From Micromonospora arborensis (lineage in GTDB: Bacteria; Actinomycetota; Actinomycetes; Mycobacteriales; Micromonosporaceae): DNA of 64,000 nucleotides. Shown here piece by piece: positions 9,901-17,283 of the stretch. A model generated the notes under the pieces. It saw only the letters and a list, made by a program, of their open reading frames with translations. It ran no database searches and had not been told where the DNA came from. How positions within the stretch are numbered: position 1 is the stretch's first letter; every line of letters begins with the position of its first letter. The stretch is from positions 62,001 through 126,000 of the forward strand of contig NZ_PYBV01000030.1 of assembly GCF_003205615.1 (NCBI RefSeq), written 5' to 3'. The translations under genes were made by a program, and so were the position numbers.

Positions 9901-10294
9901 GGAGGACCACCGGGACGAGGTGGTGGTGATCGCTGCCGGGTACGAGCGGGAGATTGAGACGTTCCTGGCCGCGAACGCCGGTCTGGCCTCCCGCTTCTCC
10001 CGCCGGATCCACTTCGGGAACTACAGCCCCGACGAACTTGTCGCGATCTTCCAGGGACTCGCCTCGGCGAGCGGTTACGAGTGCCCGGGTGGCACGCTGA
10101 TTGCGTTGCGGGAACATTTCGAGCGCGTACCGAAGGGTCGCTCCTTTGGCAATGGGCGGTATGCCCGGCAACTTTTGGAGGACTCGATCACACGTCAGGC
10201 GGGCCGGCTGCGAACATTGAGCGCTCCAAACGTCGACCAGCTACGGACGCTCTCGGTGGCGGACGTATCACCGTCAGTGGCCACTGCGAGCTGA
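6959..10294 (+). CDS. Right-handed beta-helix protein fused to two CbxX/EccA-type AAA+ ATPase domains
   Basis: 1111 residues. GTG start overlaps the previous stop (GTGA), indicating translational coupling. Residues 1 to about 490 are a right-handed parallel beta-helix: many short repeats with pattern xxGxVxxCxIxxxxGxGVxV. A Pro linker follows, then two AAA+ domains of the CbxX/CfqX type, each with Walker A (APGTGKTTVAR near 609 and PPGTGKTTVAR near 892) and Walker B (GVLFVDEAYAL near 668; GVLFIDEAYTL near 950), plus conserved DFGREAIDTLVKLMEDHRDE. This AAA+ type includes EccA, the cytosolic chaperone ATPase of type VII secretion. I infer that the beta-helix replaces the substrate-binding TPR part of EccA and that the protein remodels or delivers a giant substrate. 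No signal peptide, so cytosolic. Confidence 0.88.
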   Translation: MIKSMLSVSQTEPGCLPTITAALAAAAPGATVVVQPGTYPEQLRLAGNVTVVAEDGPGTVTIDGGDGVAVFVAGGNVTLRGLTVRGGATNLPAMQIGRGTLQASECTVTGHGIVAVHVPGGRLEMRDCEVSNPGGAGFMFDGGAAGTVTGTTVRDTNSAGVVIMGGADPVLRDCTFTDIRGSGVLSTRGGRGTVEGCDISAVDGPAVAVEEDGAIRVLRSQLHDLPGAGVVVTGGRPTVEECEIRTVGGHAVVFSGTADPVLRGCRVQGAAGHGLLVLDQATGLFADGDIDGAEAAAVAVTGSAAPVIEGSRVTAGPAGALLFQGEATGTVRAVTMHGGTTGVVVGGSAAPLIEDCVIEDSLEYGVRLLDEARPTVRHARIERCAAGGFLVETGASLTAEQSTVQGGGVGLLLNVGATAMVSGCDLGGARTAGVLVQREANLTLLRTRVHGSGGPGVRFAAGSSGRVDGCELFENVGEGLLRETVEPVRVEATTMAGNGGGSLRPPGKGGNQPTRTGPAAPAVPAARVAPAKGDQAPPFRELVPAGGGPLDEGPSDLAAPLLADLDALVGLAGVKHEVATLVGLHRVSQRRAAAGLPAPPMSRHMVFAGAPGTGKTTVARLYGRILAALGVLKTGQLVEVARADLVAEHVGGTAVKTTEKFNEARGGVLFVDEAYALSPVDSGGGGHDFGREAIDTLVKLMEDHRDEIVVIVAGYSAQMRAFLSSNPGLASRFSKTVEFESYATEELVTIVERMCSTHHYSLEYDTRLALTELFDGMARDANFGNARVARKVFEEMIGRQAFRLSQATSSDGVELAQLLPQDLGVPAASGVRAGEARVDEVDQLLGRLHGMIGLSGVKREVADMIDLLATIRTRVRAGLPAPVISRHLVFSGPPGTGKTTVARLYGQLLTALGVLAGGQLVEVARADLVGEYIGHTAQRTREAFERARGGVLFIDEAYTLAPPDARQDFGREAIDTLVKLMEDHRDEVVVIAAGYEREIETFLAANAGLASRFSRRIHFGNYSPDELVAIFQGLASASGYECPGGTLIALREHFERVPKGRSFGNGRYARQLLEDSITRQAGRLRTLSAPNVDQLRTLSVADVSPSVATAS

Positions 10295-10457
10295 TGTCCA
10301 GTCAACGTCCACGCGTTATGCCAGAACTTGTTCCTCCTGGTTGCTTGATTGGCCTCGTCACGACCGTATGCTTCACCGGGCCGTCGGTACGTGCACACGG
10401 TGCTGTGCGCGCGTACTCCTCGGCGAGGAACACGAAGCAGTCCGGTGGAGGCGTTCG

Positions 10458-11042
10458 ATGCTCTTGGTGCCCAGGGTGGTCCTTGCGCAATGGCCCACTC
10501 TGGCGGTTGCCGATGACATGCGGAAGGTAGCCAAGCCCGCGGCCAGTGCCCGGATGCAGGCGCTGCACGCCGACCACGCGGAACCGCTCTCCCGTTTCCT
10601 GCTGCGCCTTACCTGGGGTGAGCGTCACCTGGCCGAGGACCTGTTGCAGGACACCATGCTGCAGGCGTGGCGTCACCTGGACCGGCTGCCGACCGAACCC
10701 GAGGCGGTGCGGCGGTGGCTGTTCACCGTCGCCCGGCGGATCGCTATCGACGCGGCGCGGGCACGGCAGGCCCGGCCGACCGAGGTGGGTATCGCCGACA
10801 TTACGCAACTGCCGGAGGGCGCCGACACTGCGGAAGGTGTGGTGGCGGCGCAGACCGTCCGACGTGCTCTGCCCAAACTGACGCCGGCCCACCGGGCGGT
10901 GCTGATCGAGCTGTATTTCCTGGGCCGCTCCACCGACGAAGCCGCCGCCCGACTCGGCATTCCGGAAGGGACGGTCAAATCCCGTGCATTTTACGCTTTG
11001 CGGGCGCTGCGTGCGGCGATCGGGCCGACCGACGCGGGCTGA
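10458..11042 (+). CDS. ECF-type RNA polymerase sigma factor
   Basis: 194 residues. ATG 10458 is chosen because GGAGG lies 6 bases upstream; ATG 10518 is an alternative giving 174 residues. Region 2 is seen at DLLQDTMLQAWRHLDRL and region 4 as a helix-turn-helix at RSTDEAAARLGIPEGTVKSR. Size and layout match the SigK/SigL-type extracytoplasmic function group. It sits 163 bases after the beta-helix ATPase gene and is followed by a zinc-finger anti-sigma-like gene in the same direction, the usual pairing. It probably controls parts of the surrounding locus and its own transcription; I could not identify its promoter motif. Confidence 0.92.
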   Translation: MLLVPRVVLAQWPTLAVADDMRKVAKPAASARMQALHADHAEPLSRFLLRLTWGERHLAEDLLQDTMLQAWRHLDRLPTEPEAVRRWLFTVARRIAIDAARARQARPTEVGIADITQLPEGADTAEGVVAAQTVRRALPKLTPAHRAVLIELYFLGRSTDEAAARLGIPEGTVKSRAFYALRALRAAIGPTDAG

Positions 11043-11200
11043 CCAACAGGGGTGGCGTCTTGGCCCGCGAATGCCTGCGGGCAAAATGGTGAACCATCCT
11101 CAGGTCCGATACGTCATATGAGTAAGGCTTGTCGCCTGGCCACCACGAGGCACACCCGATCGTTGGACGAGTCATGCCATTTAGTAGATCTGACGCGACG

Positions 11201-11719
11201 ATGAATGACGACGACGAACGCCGCAGTGCCCTGTGCGGGGACTGCGCACCGTACCTTCTGGGCGCCCTCAGCCAAGAGAGGGCCGAGGCCTTCGAAGCGC
11301 ATCTCACCGGCTGCCCCGATTGTCAGGACGACTGTGACGACATCGGCCCGTCCGCGAGCGCCCTGGGCGGCCTGTCCGCCGCCGATATACGCGACTTGCT
11401 CGACGAGACTGACCGGCTCGACCCGCCGACGGCACCACGTCTGCTGAGCAACCGGCTCCGGCCGCGCGGACCCGGGTCTCGGCTGCCGGCGACCGTGGCC
11501 GGGTCCGGCCCGTCGGGCCGTGACCGCCGACCGCTTGGCTCGAGCGGGCCGGGCCGCGCTTCTGCCGCCGACGAAAAACCGCCACTCCCGTGCCTTGCTG
11601 TGATCCGGTGCCTGGCCCGGCGGGGTGGGCAGCTGCGGCTGCGGGTTCTCGCCATGCTGAACATGCTCGTCGTATTCCGCGCCCGAGTTGCCGTCGCACC
11701 CGGGTACGACGGCAAGTAG
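11201..11719 (+). CDS. Zinc-finger anti-sigma-like protein without a clear membrane segment
   Basis: 172 residues from ATG 11201; an in-frame ATG at 11174 would add 9 residues and neither has a strong binding site. The N terminus carries the zinc-associated anti-sigma pattern: YLLGALSQERAEAFEAHLTGCPDC, with the HxxxCxxC metal site (HLTGCPDC). After about residue 80 the sequence becomes Pro/Arg-rich, and the end (QLRLRVLAMLNMLVVFRARV) is only weakly hydrophobic, whereas typical members have one clear membrane helix and an outer sensor domain. It probably binds the upstream sigma factor in the cytosol. The odd second half may be a soluble variant or a decayed end. The following gene begins 101 bases later. 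Confidence 0.72.
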   Translation: MNDDDERRSALCGDCAPYLLGALSQERAEAFEAHLTGCPDCQDDCDDIGPSASALGGLSAADIRDLLDETDRLDPPTAPRLLSNRLRPRGPGSRLPATVAGSGPSGRDRRPLGSSGPGRASAADEKPPLPCLAVIRCLARRGGQLRLRVLAMLNMLVVFRARVAVAPGYDGK

Positions 11720-11820
11720 ACCCCATCGCCCGACGTGCCAGCTGCACCATCGTCGCCCACCGGTCGGACGGAGGCCAGCCCACCTCGCAGCCCGTCGGGG
11801 TCGTAGGTGAGGATGGCGTG

Positions 11821-14001
11821 ATGCGCAACCGGATCGGTCAGCCGCGAGTTCACGGGTACGACCGGGTCACCCTCATCGTCCGAGGCGACGCGCTGCCACC
11901 CGAGCTCGCACTCGCCCAGCTGCCCCGTGAACAGGACCGGCACACCGTTGTCGTGGCCGCGGACCCACCACTGGACCTGCCGACCCTGATCGCGCTGCTC
12001 GGCCGCCACCTGCCCGTCAGCTGTGCGTCGATCAGGCTCGTGCTCTCCGAGGCTGGCAGACCAGACATCGGCCAGGTCATCGCGGACGAGCTGTGCTTCG
12101 AGGTGCTCGCCCCGGCCGGACCGGTGATGCTGCTGCCCAGCGGGATGCTGTTCGTCACCACCGGACAGTGGTGGCGGTTCCGGCCGGGCCATGCGGCGGA
12201 GCGGCAAGTTGCCCGGCAGCCCGCACCCGACTGGGAACGCCTGCTCCCGCTCAGCCACCGGGTCCTGCCGCCCGAGGTGGGGGTGACCGCCGTACCGGCC
12301 GGGCTGTGGCTGCACGACACCGAAGCATCCGCGCCGTCGCTGACCGCCGCGGTGCTGGCCGTGCCGGTGGACCCGGAGCGGCTGACCGTGGTGATCGGCC
12401 GCCCTGCCGGTCCGCCACTGCCACCCGAGCCCGTCTACGCCATGCTCGAGGCGCTGCCCCGGGCACTGCGGCGCCGGCTGCTCCTGGTCAGGCACGGCAC
12501 CCCGGACGGCACCGCGGAAACCGTCGGGGAATGGCTGGCCGCGCGTACCGGCGGCACCGTCGAGGTCGTCACCGAGACGGGCGACGCCGCTGAAGCGGAG
12601 TCCGACCTGGCCGTCCCCGACGAGCGGCACGGCTGGCGCCCGTTCGTGCAGCGGCTGGTCTACCGCGCTGGTGCCGCGCCACAGGTGACGCAGTGGCGTG
12701 ACCCGCTCCCAGGTGCTCCTGGCACGGACGGATCGCAGCAGGTCGACCCGGACTGGGCGGTCGAGGTGATCCGGTCCGGGTTGTGGCTGCGGTCGGGGGG
12801 CGACGACTCCGAGCAGGACCTGGTCCGCCGGCTACCGATCGACGACCGTCATCCGCTGCTGGTGCTCAGCGCGACGGGCGTCGCGCAACCGGCCAGGACG
12901 GCCGAGGTGCTTGCCACGGTGGTGAGCCGATTGCCGGTGGACACCGCCAGCGTGCTGCGAATAGTGGTGACCCGTCCACCAGCCGAGGCCGACGCAGAAT
13001 TGTGGGAGCCGCTGGTCGAACGGCACGGGCCGCTGCTGGCCGTGGTCGGCCCCGGCCACCTGGTCGAACTACCCGGCCGAGCAGCCGCCGAGCCCGAGCC
13101 TGAGCCGGTGCGCGAGCCGGAGCCCGCGCCGGAGCCTGAGCCGGTGCGCGAGCCGGAGCCCGCGCCGGTACGCGCGCCGGAGCCCGCGCCGGTACGCGCG
13201 CCGGAGCCTGAGCCGGAGCCTGAGCCGGTACGCGCGCCAGAGTCCGCGCCGGTACGCGCGCCGGAGCCCGCGCCGGTACGCGCGCCTGAGCCTGAGCCGG
13301 AGCCTGAGCCGGTACGCGAGCCGGAGCCTGAGCCGGTACGCGAGCCGGAACCCGCGCCGGCACGCGAGCCGGAGCCCGTGCCTGAGCTGGCGCCGGAAGC
13401 CGCATCCGTATCCGTGCCAAGGCCCCGCCCCAGCCTGGACCCGGAGCTGCCGTCCGGTCCTGAGGATGCGCCCCAGCCTCTGGTGCCTGCCCGGCCTGCC
13501 GGCGACGAGCGTTACACGGGCGTCGTGTTCGCCGCCTGGCGCTTCGAACCGACGCCGGACTGGCGAGCCGGACAGGAGGTGCGGATCCCCGAGCTGCTCA
13601 CCGGGACCACCGCGCCGCCGCCGCAGTGGTCCGAAACCGGTCTGTCCAATGGGGATGGGCCGGTGCTGGTGATCTGGTCGGTCACCGGCCGGCGGACGGA
13701 CGATGCCGGCTCGACCGTGGAGGACCGGGTACGGTTCACGCCCGGCAGCCAGCTGCGGGTGGTTGACGTCGAGCATCTCGGTCGCGACGAGCCGGTGCTG
13801 GTCCTGTTGCGCGACACCGCCCCGGAGCGGGGTGACTGGCCCGGCGGGACGCCCGCAACGGACGGGGGCCCGGGGCGCGACGACGCGTCGGACCGGCAGG
13901 CCCGCTCGACGTTGCGTCGGGCGGTCGAGGCGGTCCGGCGTACGAACGCGACCAGTTCCTGGCCGCTCAGTCCTGGTCGCGGATACCGAGTGAGTCGATG
14001 A
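11821..14001 (+). CDS. Proline/glutamate-repeat protein with a degenerate ADP-ribosyltransferase-like C terminus
   Basis: 726 residues from ATG 11821 (GAGG about 8 bases upstream; GTG 11818 is possible). The first 400 residues form globular alpha/beta units containing twice the motif RVTLIVRGD/RLTVVIGRPAG-type strands, of unknown family. Residues about 420-525 are a PEPxPVR(A/E) repeat tract. The C-terminal region holds YTGVVFAAWRFEP, VLVIWSVTGRR and VRFTPGSQLRVVDVE followed by VLVLLRDT, which matches the end of the 930-residue protein (HVRFAIWSV, FPPGSRFQVL, RVFLRDL). It therefore shares its ADP-ribosyltransferase-like end, again with no ExE. Its last 35 bases overlap the end of the opposing MinD-like gene. 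Function unknown; likely a partner within this locus. Confidence 0.75.
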   Translation: MRNRIGQPRVHGYDRVTLIVRGDALPPELALAQLPREQDRHTVVVAADPPLDLPTLIALLGRHLPVSCASIRLVLSEAGRPDIGQVIADELCFEVLAPAGPVMLLPSGMLFVTTGQWWRFRPGHAAERQVARQPAPDWERLLPLSHRVLPPEVGVTAVPAGLWLHDTEASAPSLTAAVLAVPVDPERLTVVIGRPAGPPLPPEPVYAMLEALPRALRRRLLLVRHGTPDGTAETVGEWLAARTGGTVEVVTETGDAAEAESDLAVPDERHGWRPFVQRLVYRAGAAPQVTQWRDPLPGAPGTDGSQQVDPDWAVEVIRSGLWLRSGGDDSEQDLVRRLPIDDRHPLLVLSATGVAQPARTAEVLATVVSRLPVDTASVLRIVVTRPPAEADAELWEPLVERHGPLLAVVGPGHLVELPGRAAAEPEPEPVREPEPAPEPEPVREPEPAPVRAPEPAPVRAPEPEPEPEPVRAPESAPVRAPEPAPVRAPEPEPEPEPVREPEPEPVREPEPAPAREPEPVPELAPEAASVSVPRPRPSLDPELPSGPEDAPQPLVPARPAGDERYTGVVFAAWRFEPTPDWRAGQEVRIPELLTGTTAPPPQWSETGLSNGDGPVLVIWSVTGRRTDDAGSTVEDRVRFTPGSQLRVVDVEHLGRDEPVLVLLRDTAPERGDWPGGTPATDGGPGRDDASDRQARSTLRRAVEAVRRTNATSSWPLSPGRGYRVSR
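13085..13400 (+). repeat. Pro-Glu-Pro-rich coding repeat tract
   Basis: Imperfect tandem repeats of GAGCCTGAGCCGGT and GCGCCGGTACGCGCGCC units encode (PEPEPVREPEPAPVRAPE)n inside the 726-residue protein. The tract probably forms an extended rigid stalk between the globular and C-terminal regions. The DNA repetition is high enough to expect copy-number changes and assembly problems. Confidence 0.85.
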
Positions 14002-15109
14002 TCGAGCTGCAGGCCATCAGCCACGCCCGGCGGGTCGGGAGGGCGAGTTGGTCGTACTCGATCCGGCCGCCGGACCGGACGAGCTGGTCGTATGGAATGA
14101 CCGCCACGTCCCGGACCACCTGGCGGTAACGTTCGACGATGTCGTCGAGGAGCGCCGTGTCCGGCTTCGGGTCGGCGCAGGAGACGACCGCGACCGCGTT
14201 CTTGGCCAGGTCGGCCCGGCCGGTGCGGATCAGGTGGTCGAGCATCCAGAGCCCACTGTCGGCCACGTCCCGCTGCACCGTGGTCGGGACCACCAGACAG
14301 TCGGCGACCGCGGTCGCCGACTGCCAGTTCGCCGCGCGGACGTTGTTCCCGGTGTCGATCACGATGAGTCGGTAGAAGCGGCACAGCGCGGTCCAGAGCT
14401 TGCGGAACGCCTCGTCGTCGATGATTTCCATGCTGCCCGCCGCGTCGTCCGACGCGAGCACGTCGAACCGGGCGCTCTGCGGGCGCAGGTATGCGGCAAG
14501 TTGCCCCACGCTGCCGGTGGTGGCCAGGAACTCGTCGATCTGGTGCAGCAGGTCGACCACGGTCTGCTGGTGGGTGGACGTCTCCGCGCGCATCCCGAGG
14601 GTGCCACGCGTCTCGTTGTTGTCCCAGGCCAGCGTGTATCCGCCACGGTGAAAGCCAAGCGTCGCCGCGGCGATCAACGCGGTCGGAGTCTTCGCGGCAC
14701 CGCCTTTCGGATTCGCCACCACGACCGACATGGTTCGGCTGAACGAGCGCAACAGCCGTCGCCGTGCCGCCCGGTGGACCAACTCCTCCCGGCTGGCGGT
14801 GAGCGTCAGCGTCCCGCCCGTGAGCCGGTTGGCCCGCCCACGCCAACCCCACTCCGCGGCCTTCTGCCCCGGGCCGTCCACCGGCTCGTCCAGTCCGGCC
14901 GGACCGGACAGTTCGACCGGGGCCGCCGCGCCGTCGCCCTCCGGGCTGGCCGGTTGACCGGGGACCGGCAAGGCCGCGCCGGCCGAGGGCAGCACGACCG
15001 GAACAGGTGCGGGCGGCCCGTCGTTGCCGGATCCCTGGCGTGACGGGGTGGCGGGGGTGCCGCCGGCGGGGGCCGCCGGGGCGGCCTTCTGCCCGGGGTT
15101 CGCGGTCAT
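13967..15109 (-). CDS. MinD/ParA-like P-loop ATPase with a disordered N terminus
   Basis: 380 residues from ATG 15109 (AGGAG about 12 bases upstream); longer in-frame starts would run into the upstream gene. Residues 1-130 are Pro/Ala/Gly-rich and disordered. Then a deviant Walker A (VVVANPKGGAAKTPTAL), TLAWDNNETRG, and RLIVIDTGNNVRAANWQSA correspond to the MinD/ParA/Mrp fold with its lysine-containing KGGxxKT loop. Proteins with this layout, such as EspI, occur in mycobacterial type VII secretion loci, which supports the reading of the locus. It lies 74 bases after the SLT/ricin gene on the same strand and its end overlaps the opposing gene by 35 bases. It may position or gate the export machinery. 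Confidence 0.85.
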   Translation of the reverse strand: MTANPGQKAAPAAPAGGTPATPSRQGSGNDGPPAPVPVVLPSAGAALPVPGQPASPEGDGAAAPVELSGPAGLDEPVDGPGQKAAEWGWRGRANRLTGGTLTLTASREELVHRAARRRLLRSFSRTMSVVVANPKGGAAKTPTALIAAATLGFHRGGYTLAWDNNETRGTLGMRAETSTHQQTVVDLLHQIDEFLATTGSVGQLAAYLRPQSARFDVLASDDAAGSMEIIDDEAFRKLWTALCRFYRLIVIDTGNNVRAANWQSATAVADCLVVPTTVQRDVADSGLWMLDHLIRTGRADLAKNAVAVVSCADPKPDTALLDDIVERYRQVVRDVAVIPYDQLVRSGGRIEYDQLALPTRRAWLMACSSIIDSLGIRDQD

Positions 15110-15183
15110 GATGGTGGTCTGCTCCTGTCGACTAACGTCCGCCGCAGAGGGTACTGGGCTCGGCCGGGTCCCCGGCTTCGGCT

Positions 15184-17001
15184 TCACCGATGCCATTTCT
15201 GGTTGGGGGTGCCCGCGCAGTCCCACAGCTGCAACCGGGTTCCACTGCTGGTCTGTTCGTCCACCGCGTCGACGCACTTGTCCGCCCGCCGGTTGACCAG
15301 GTCGTGTGCCTTGTTCAGGGTGAACAGCTGGGAACTACTGCCCGAGCAGGTGCTCAGCAGGATCTTCGCGCCGTTCGTGGTGGAGCCGCCCGCGACGGTC
15401 ATGCACTTGCCGAACGCTCGGACCGTACCGTCGTTGTAGATCGTCCACTGCTGGTTGGGGCCGCCGTTGCAGGTCCAGATCTGCAACCGGGGATTGCTCT
15501 GATAGGCGCCGTCGGTCACGTCGATGCAGCGGCTGCTGCCGTACCCGATGATCGGCCCGGCCCCGCCGACCGGCTGCGGCTTCGGGCTCGCCGGGGGTTG
15601 CGGTGGCGGTGCCGCACTGGTGTGCGTCGGTGCCGGAGCTGGCGGCGGAGCCGCTTGCCCACCGGTGGCGGGTTGTCCGCCGGCTGCTGGCGTCGAGCCC
15701 TGGTCGCCACCGGCACCCGGACTGGCCGGCCCGCCGGGCGTCGCGCTGCCGGCCGGGGCGGACGGTGCGCGCGGTGGACCGCTGCGGCCAGGGCTGGACT
15801 GCGGGGTGCCGCCGAGGCGCGGGTCGTGCTCGTAGACGGCGGTGTAGTTCTGCACCAGGCCGATGAAGTCGCGCATCGCCGCCGCGTCCGGGACACCGCC
15901 GGCACGCTGCACCGCCTCCGGCCCCCACTGGAAGGCGGCGAGCGCCGCGGGGTACGGGTCGCCCTGCCCCACCCGGCTCTGCTCCTCCACCAGCGTGCAC
16001 ATCACGACGGCCAGCGCGGAGATCGCCTGCTGCGGATCCCAGGGTGATCCGGTGGCGGCGTCCGGTGCGTACTGGGCCCAGACCGTCGGGTTGAACTGGG
16101 CGATTCCCTGGGCACCGCTCGTACCACGCAGATTCGGGTTGAACGCCGACGAGGCCATCAACTGCGCGGCGATCCGCCCGGCCGAGACCGCCGGGCAGGT
16201 CTTCCCAGCAGCCAGAATCGCCGCAAGGTATTCCCCGGGTACCGGAAGGGCCGGGGTGCCCGGGCGCGGTTCCACCCCGCCCACCGGCCCGGCTGACGTG
16301 CTCGGACCGGTACGGGAGAACTCCGCTCGGCGGGCGTACCAGGCCGCGTAGCCGGCCACGGTGGAGACGTACCGGTCGGCACGGGACGGCACCCGTTTGG
16401 CGTCACGTACGGCGTCCAGCCCGGAGTGGTACGCGGCCAGCGTCAGCCGCCACTGATCACCGCCCACACCGGCATGCCGGACCTGCCCGGACAGGTCGCA
16501 CATGTGGTGGGCGAGCGCGACGATGTTGGCCGTCGGGTCGCTGCGCTTCGCCGCCGGACCGGGCTTCCAGGCGTTCCACACGCTCTCGGTCAAGCCGGCC
16601 ACCCCCTCGCCGCCGTTGGCCGAGCGCGCGTCCGGGTTGAAGCCGGAGGCGGCCATCAGTTGCCCGGCGAGCCGGGCCGGAGTGAGGACCGGGCAGTAGA
16701 GCGCGGCGGCGGCGATCGTCTGCACCTGACCGGGCGGGACCGGTCGGCCGGTGCGGATCGCGTCGTCGGCGGTGGCGATGCCGAGCCCGGATGCCGCCAC
16801 CACACCACTCCCGACGACCAGGACCAGCAGGATCCCGGCCGCGGCAGCCCGCCGCAGGGGACTGTCGAGTCGGTCCAGGCATGCGCGCAGCAGGGACGCG
16901 ACCCGGCGCAGCAGGGGGGACCGGCGTTGGGCTCGGCCGAACAGGTCGACGAGCCGCCCGCGCAGCTCCGACGCGGCACCTTGGCCGAACTTGAGTCGCA
17001 T
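15184..17001 (-). CDS. Membrane-anchored protein with two SLT-like repeats and a ricin-type lectin domain
   Basis: 605 residues. ATG start with GAGGGGG about 9 bases upstream. Layout copies the 2443-4110 protein: basic N terminus ending in RLDSPLRR, one hydrophobic segment (AAAAGILLVLVVGSGVVAAS), two lysozyme-like regions, a Gly/Pro linker, but the C terminus is a ricin B-type beta-trefoil (about 485-605) with QxW-type motifs (LQIWTCNGGPNQQW, LQLWDCAGTPNQKW). Both SLT repeats lack the catalytic Glu (MAASGFNPD and MASSAFNPN, while GAQGIAQF is kept). It is probably an extracytoplasmic carbohydrate-binding protein. It is transcribed away from the giant gene, with a shared 282-base upstream region, and is followed by the MinD-like gene. 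Confidence 0.86.
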   Translation of the reverse strand: MRLKFGQGAASELRGRLVDLFGRAQRRSPLLRRVASLLRACLDRLDSPLRRAAAAGILLVLVVGSGVVAASGLGIATADDAIRTGRPVPPGQVQTIAAAALYCPVLTPARLAGQLMAASGFNPDARSANGGEGVAGLTESVWNAWKPGPAAKRSDPTANIVALAHHMCDLSGQVRHAGVGGDQWRLTLAAYHSGLDAVRDAKRVPSRADRYVSTVAGYAAWYARRAEFSRTGPSTSAGPVGGVEPRPGTPALPVPGEYLAAILAAGKTCPAVSAGRIAAQLMASSAFNPNLRGTSGAQGIAQFNPTVWAQYAPDAATGSPWDPQQAISALAVVMCTLVEEQSRVGQGDPYPAALAAFQWGPEAVQRAGGVPDAAAMRDFIGLVQNYTAVYEHDPRLGGTPQSSPGRSGPPRAPSAPAGSATPGGPASPGAGGDQGSTPAAGGQPATGGQAAPPPAPAPTHTSAAPPPQPPASPKPQPVGGAGPIIGYGSSRCIDVTDGAYQSNPRLQIWTCNGGPNQQWTIYNDGTVRAFGKCMTVAGGSTTNGAKILLSTCSGSSSQLFTLNKAHDLVNRRADKCVDAVDEQTSSGTRLQLWDCAGTPNQKWHR

Positions 17002-17283
17002 TCTGATTTTTCCCCCTCGCGCACCGTCTCCGAAATAGCACGACGGGCCACGACGGTCGCCGGTTCACCCGCTGGCCGGTTTCTTGACCGGTTCGCGACC
17101 GAAAGCCGACCGGCTTCGCGTGCAGGGGTGGTTCGGTGCTGGGTGCAACTCACTTTTTCACCAGCTCTTGCGTTTTCGTTCACTTCCGGACATGTAGTCG
17201 TTTCCTCGCTCCGGTCAGCTATTGGTCATGACCGTTGCCGGTTCCTCCCCCCGCTCGTACCGGGCGGGAGGTGGGCCCGGACC
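17002..17283. promoter_or_regulatory. Divergent upstream region between the ricin-lectin and giant genes
   Basis: 282 bases without a credible gene. It must hold promoters for both directions. It is locally less GC-rich (for example ACTCACTTTTTCACCAG near 17148), but I cannot place convincing -35 and -10 boxes. Several short CCGGTT/GACCGG repeats lie between 17060 and 17120. Confidence 0.5.

Noticed and set aside
7742..10171. Long open frame on the minus strand opposite the beta-helix/AAA+ gene
   Set aside because: The plus strand encodes unmistakable Walker motifs over the same bases; the opposing frame is an effect of high GC third positions and has no recognisable domain.
10310..10390. 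Promoter with TTGCTT and TATGCT before the sigma factor gene
   Set aside because: Spacing of about 20 bases is too long for a confident promoter call.
13085..13400. Regular repeats resembling a CRISPR array
   Set aside because: The repeats are in frame, encode PEP/VRA peptides and have no unique spacers of constant length.
16426..17283. Extended N terminus of the giant protein
   Set aside because: The bases oppose the N-terminal part of the ricin-lectin protein, and a ribosome binding site stands before ATG 17284.
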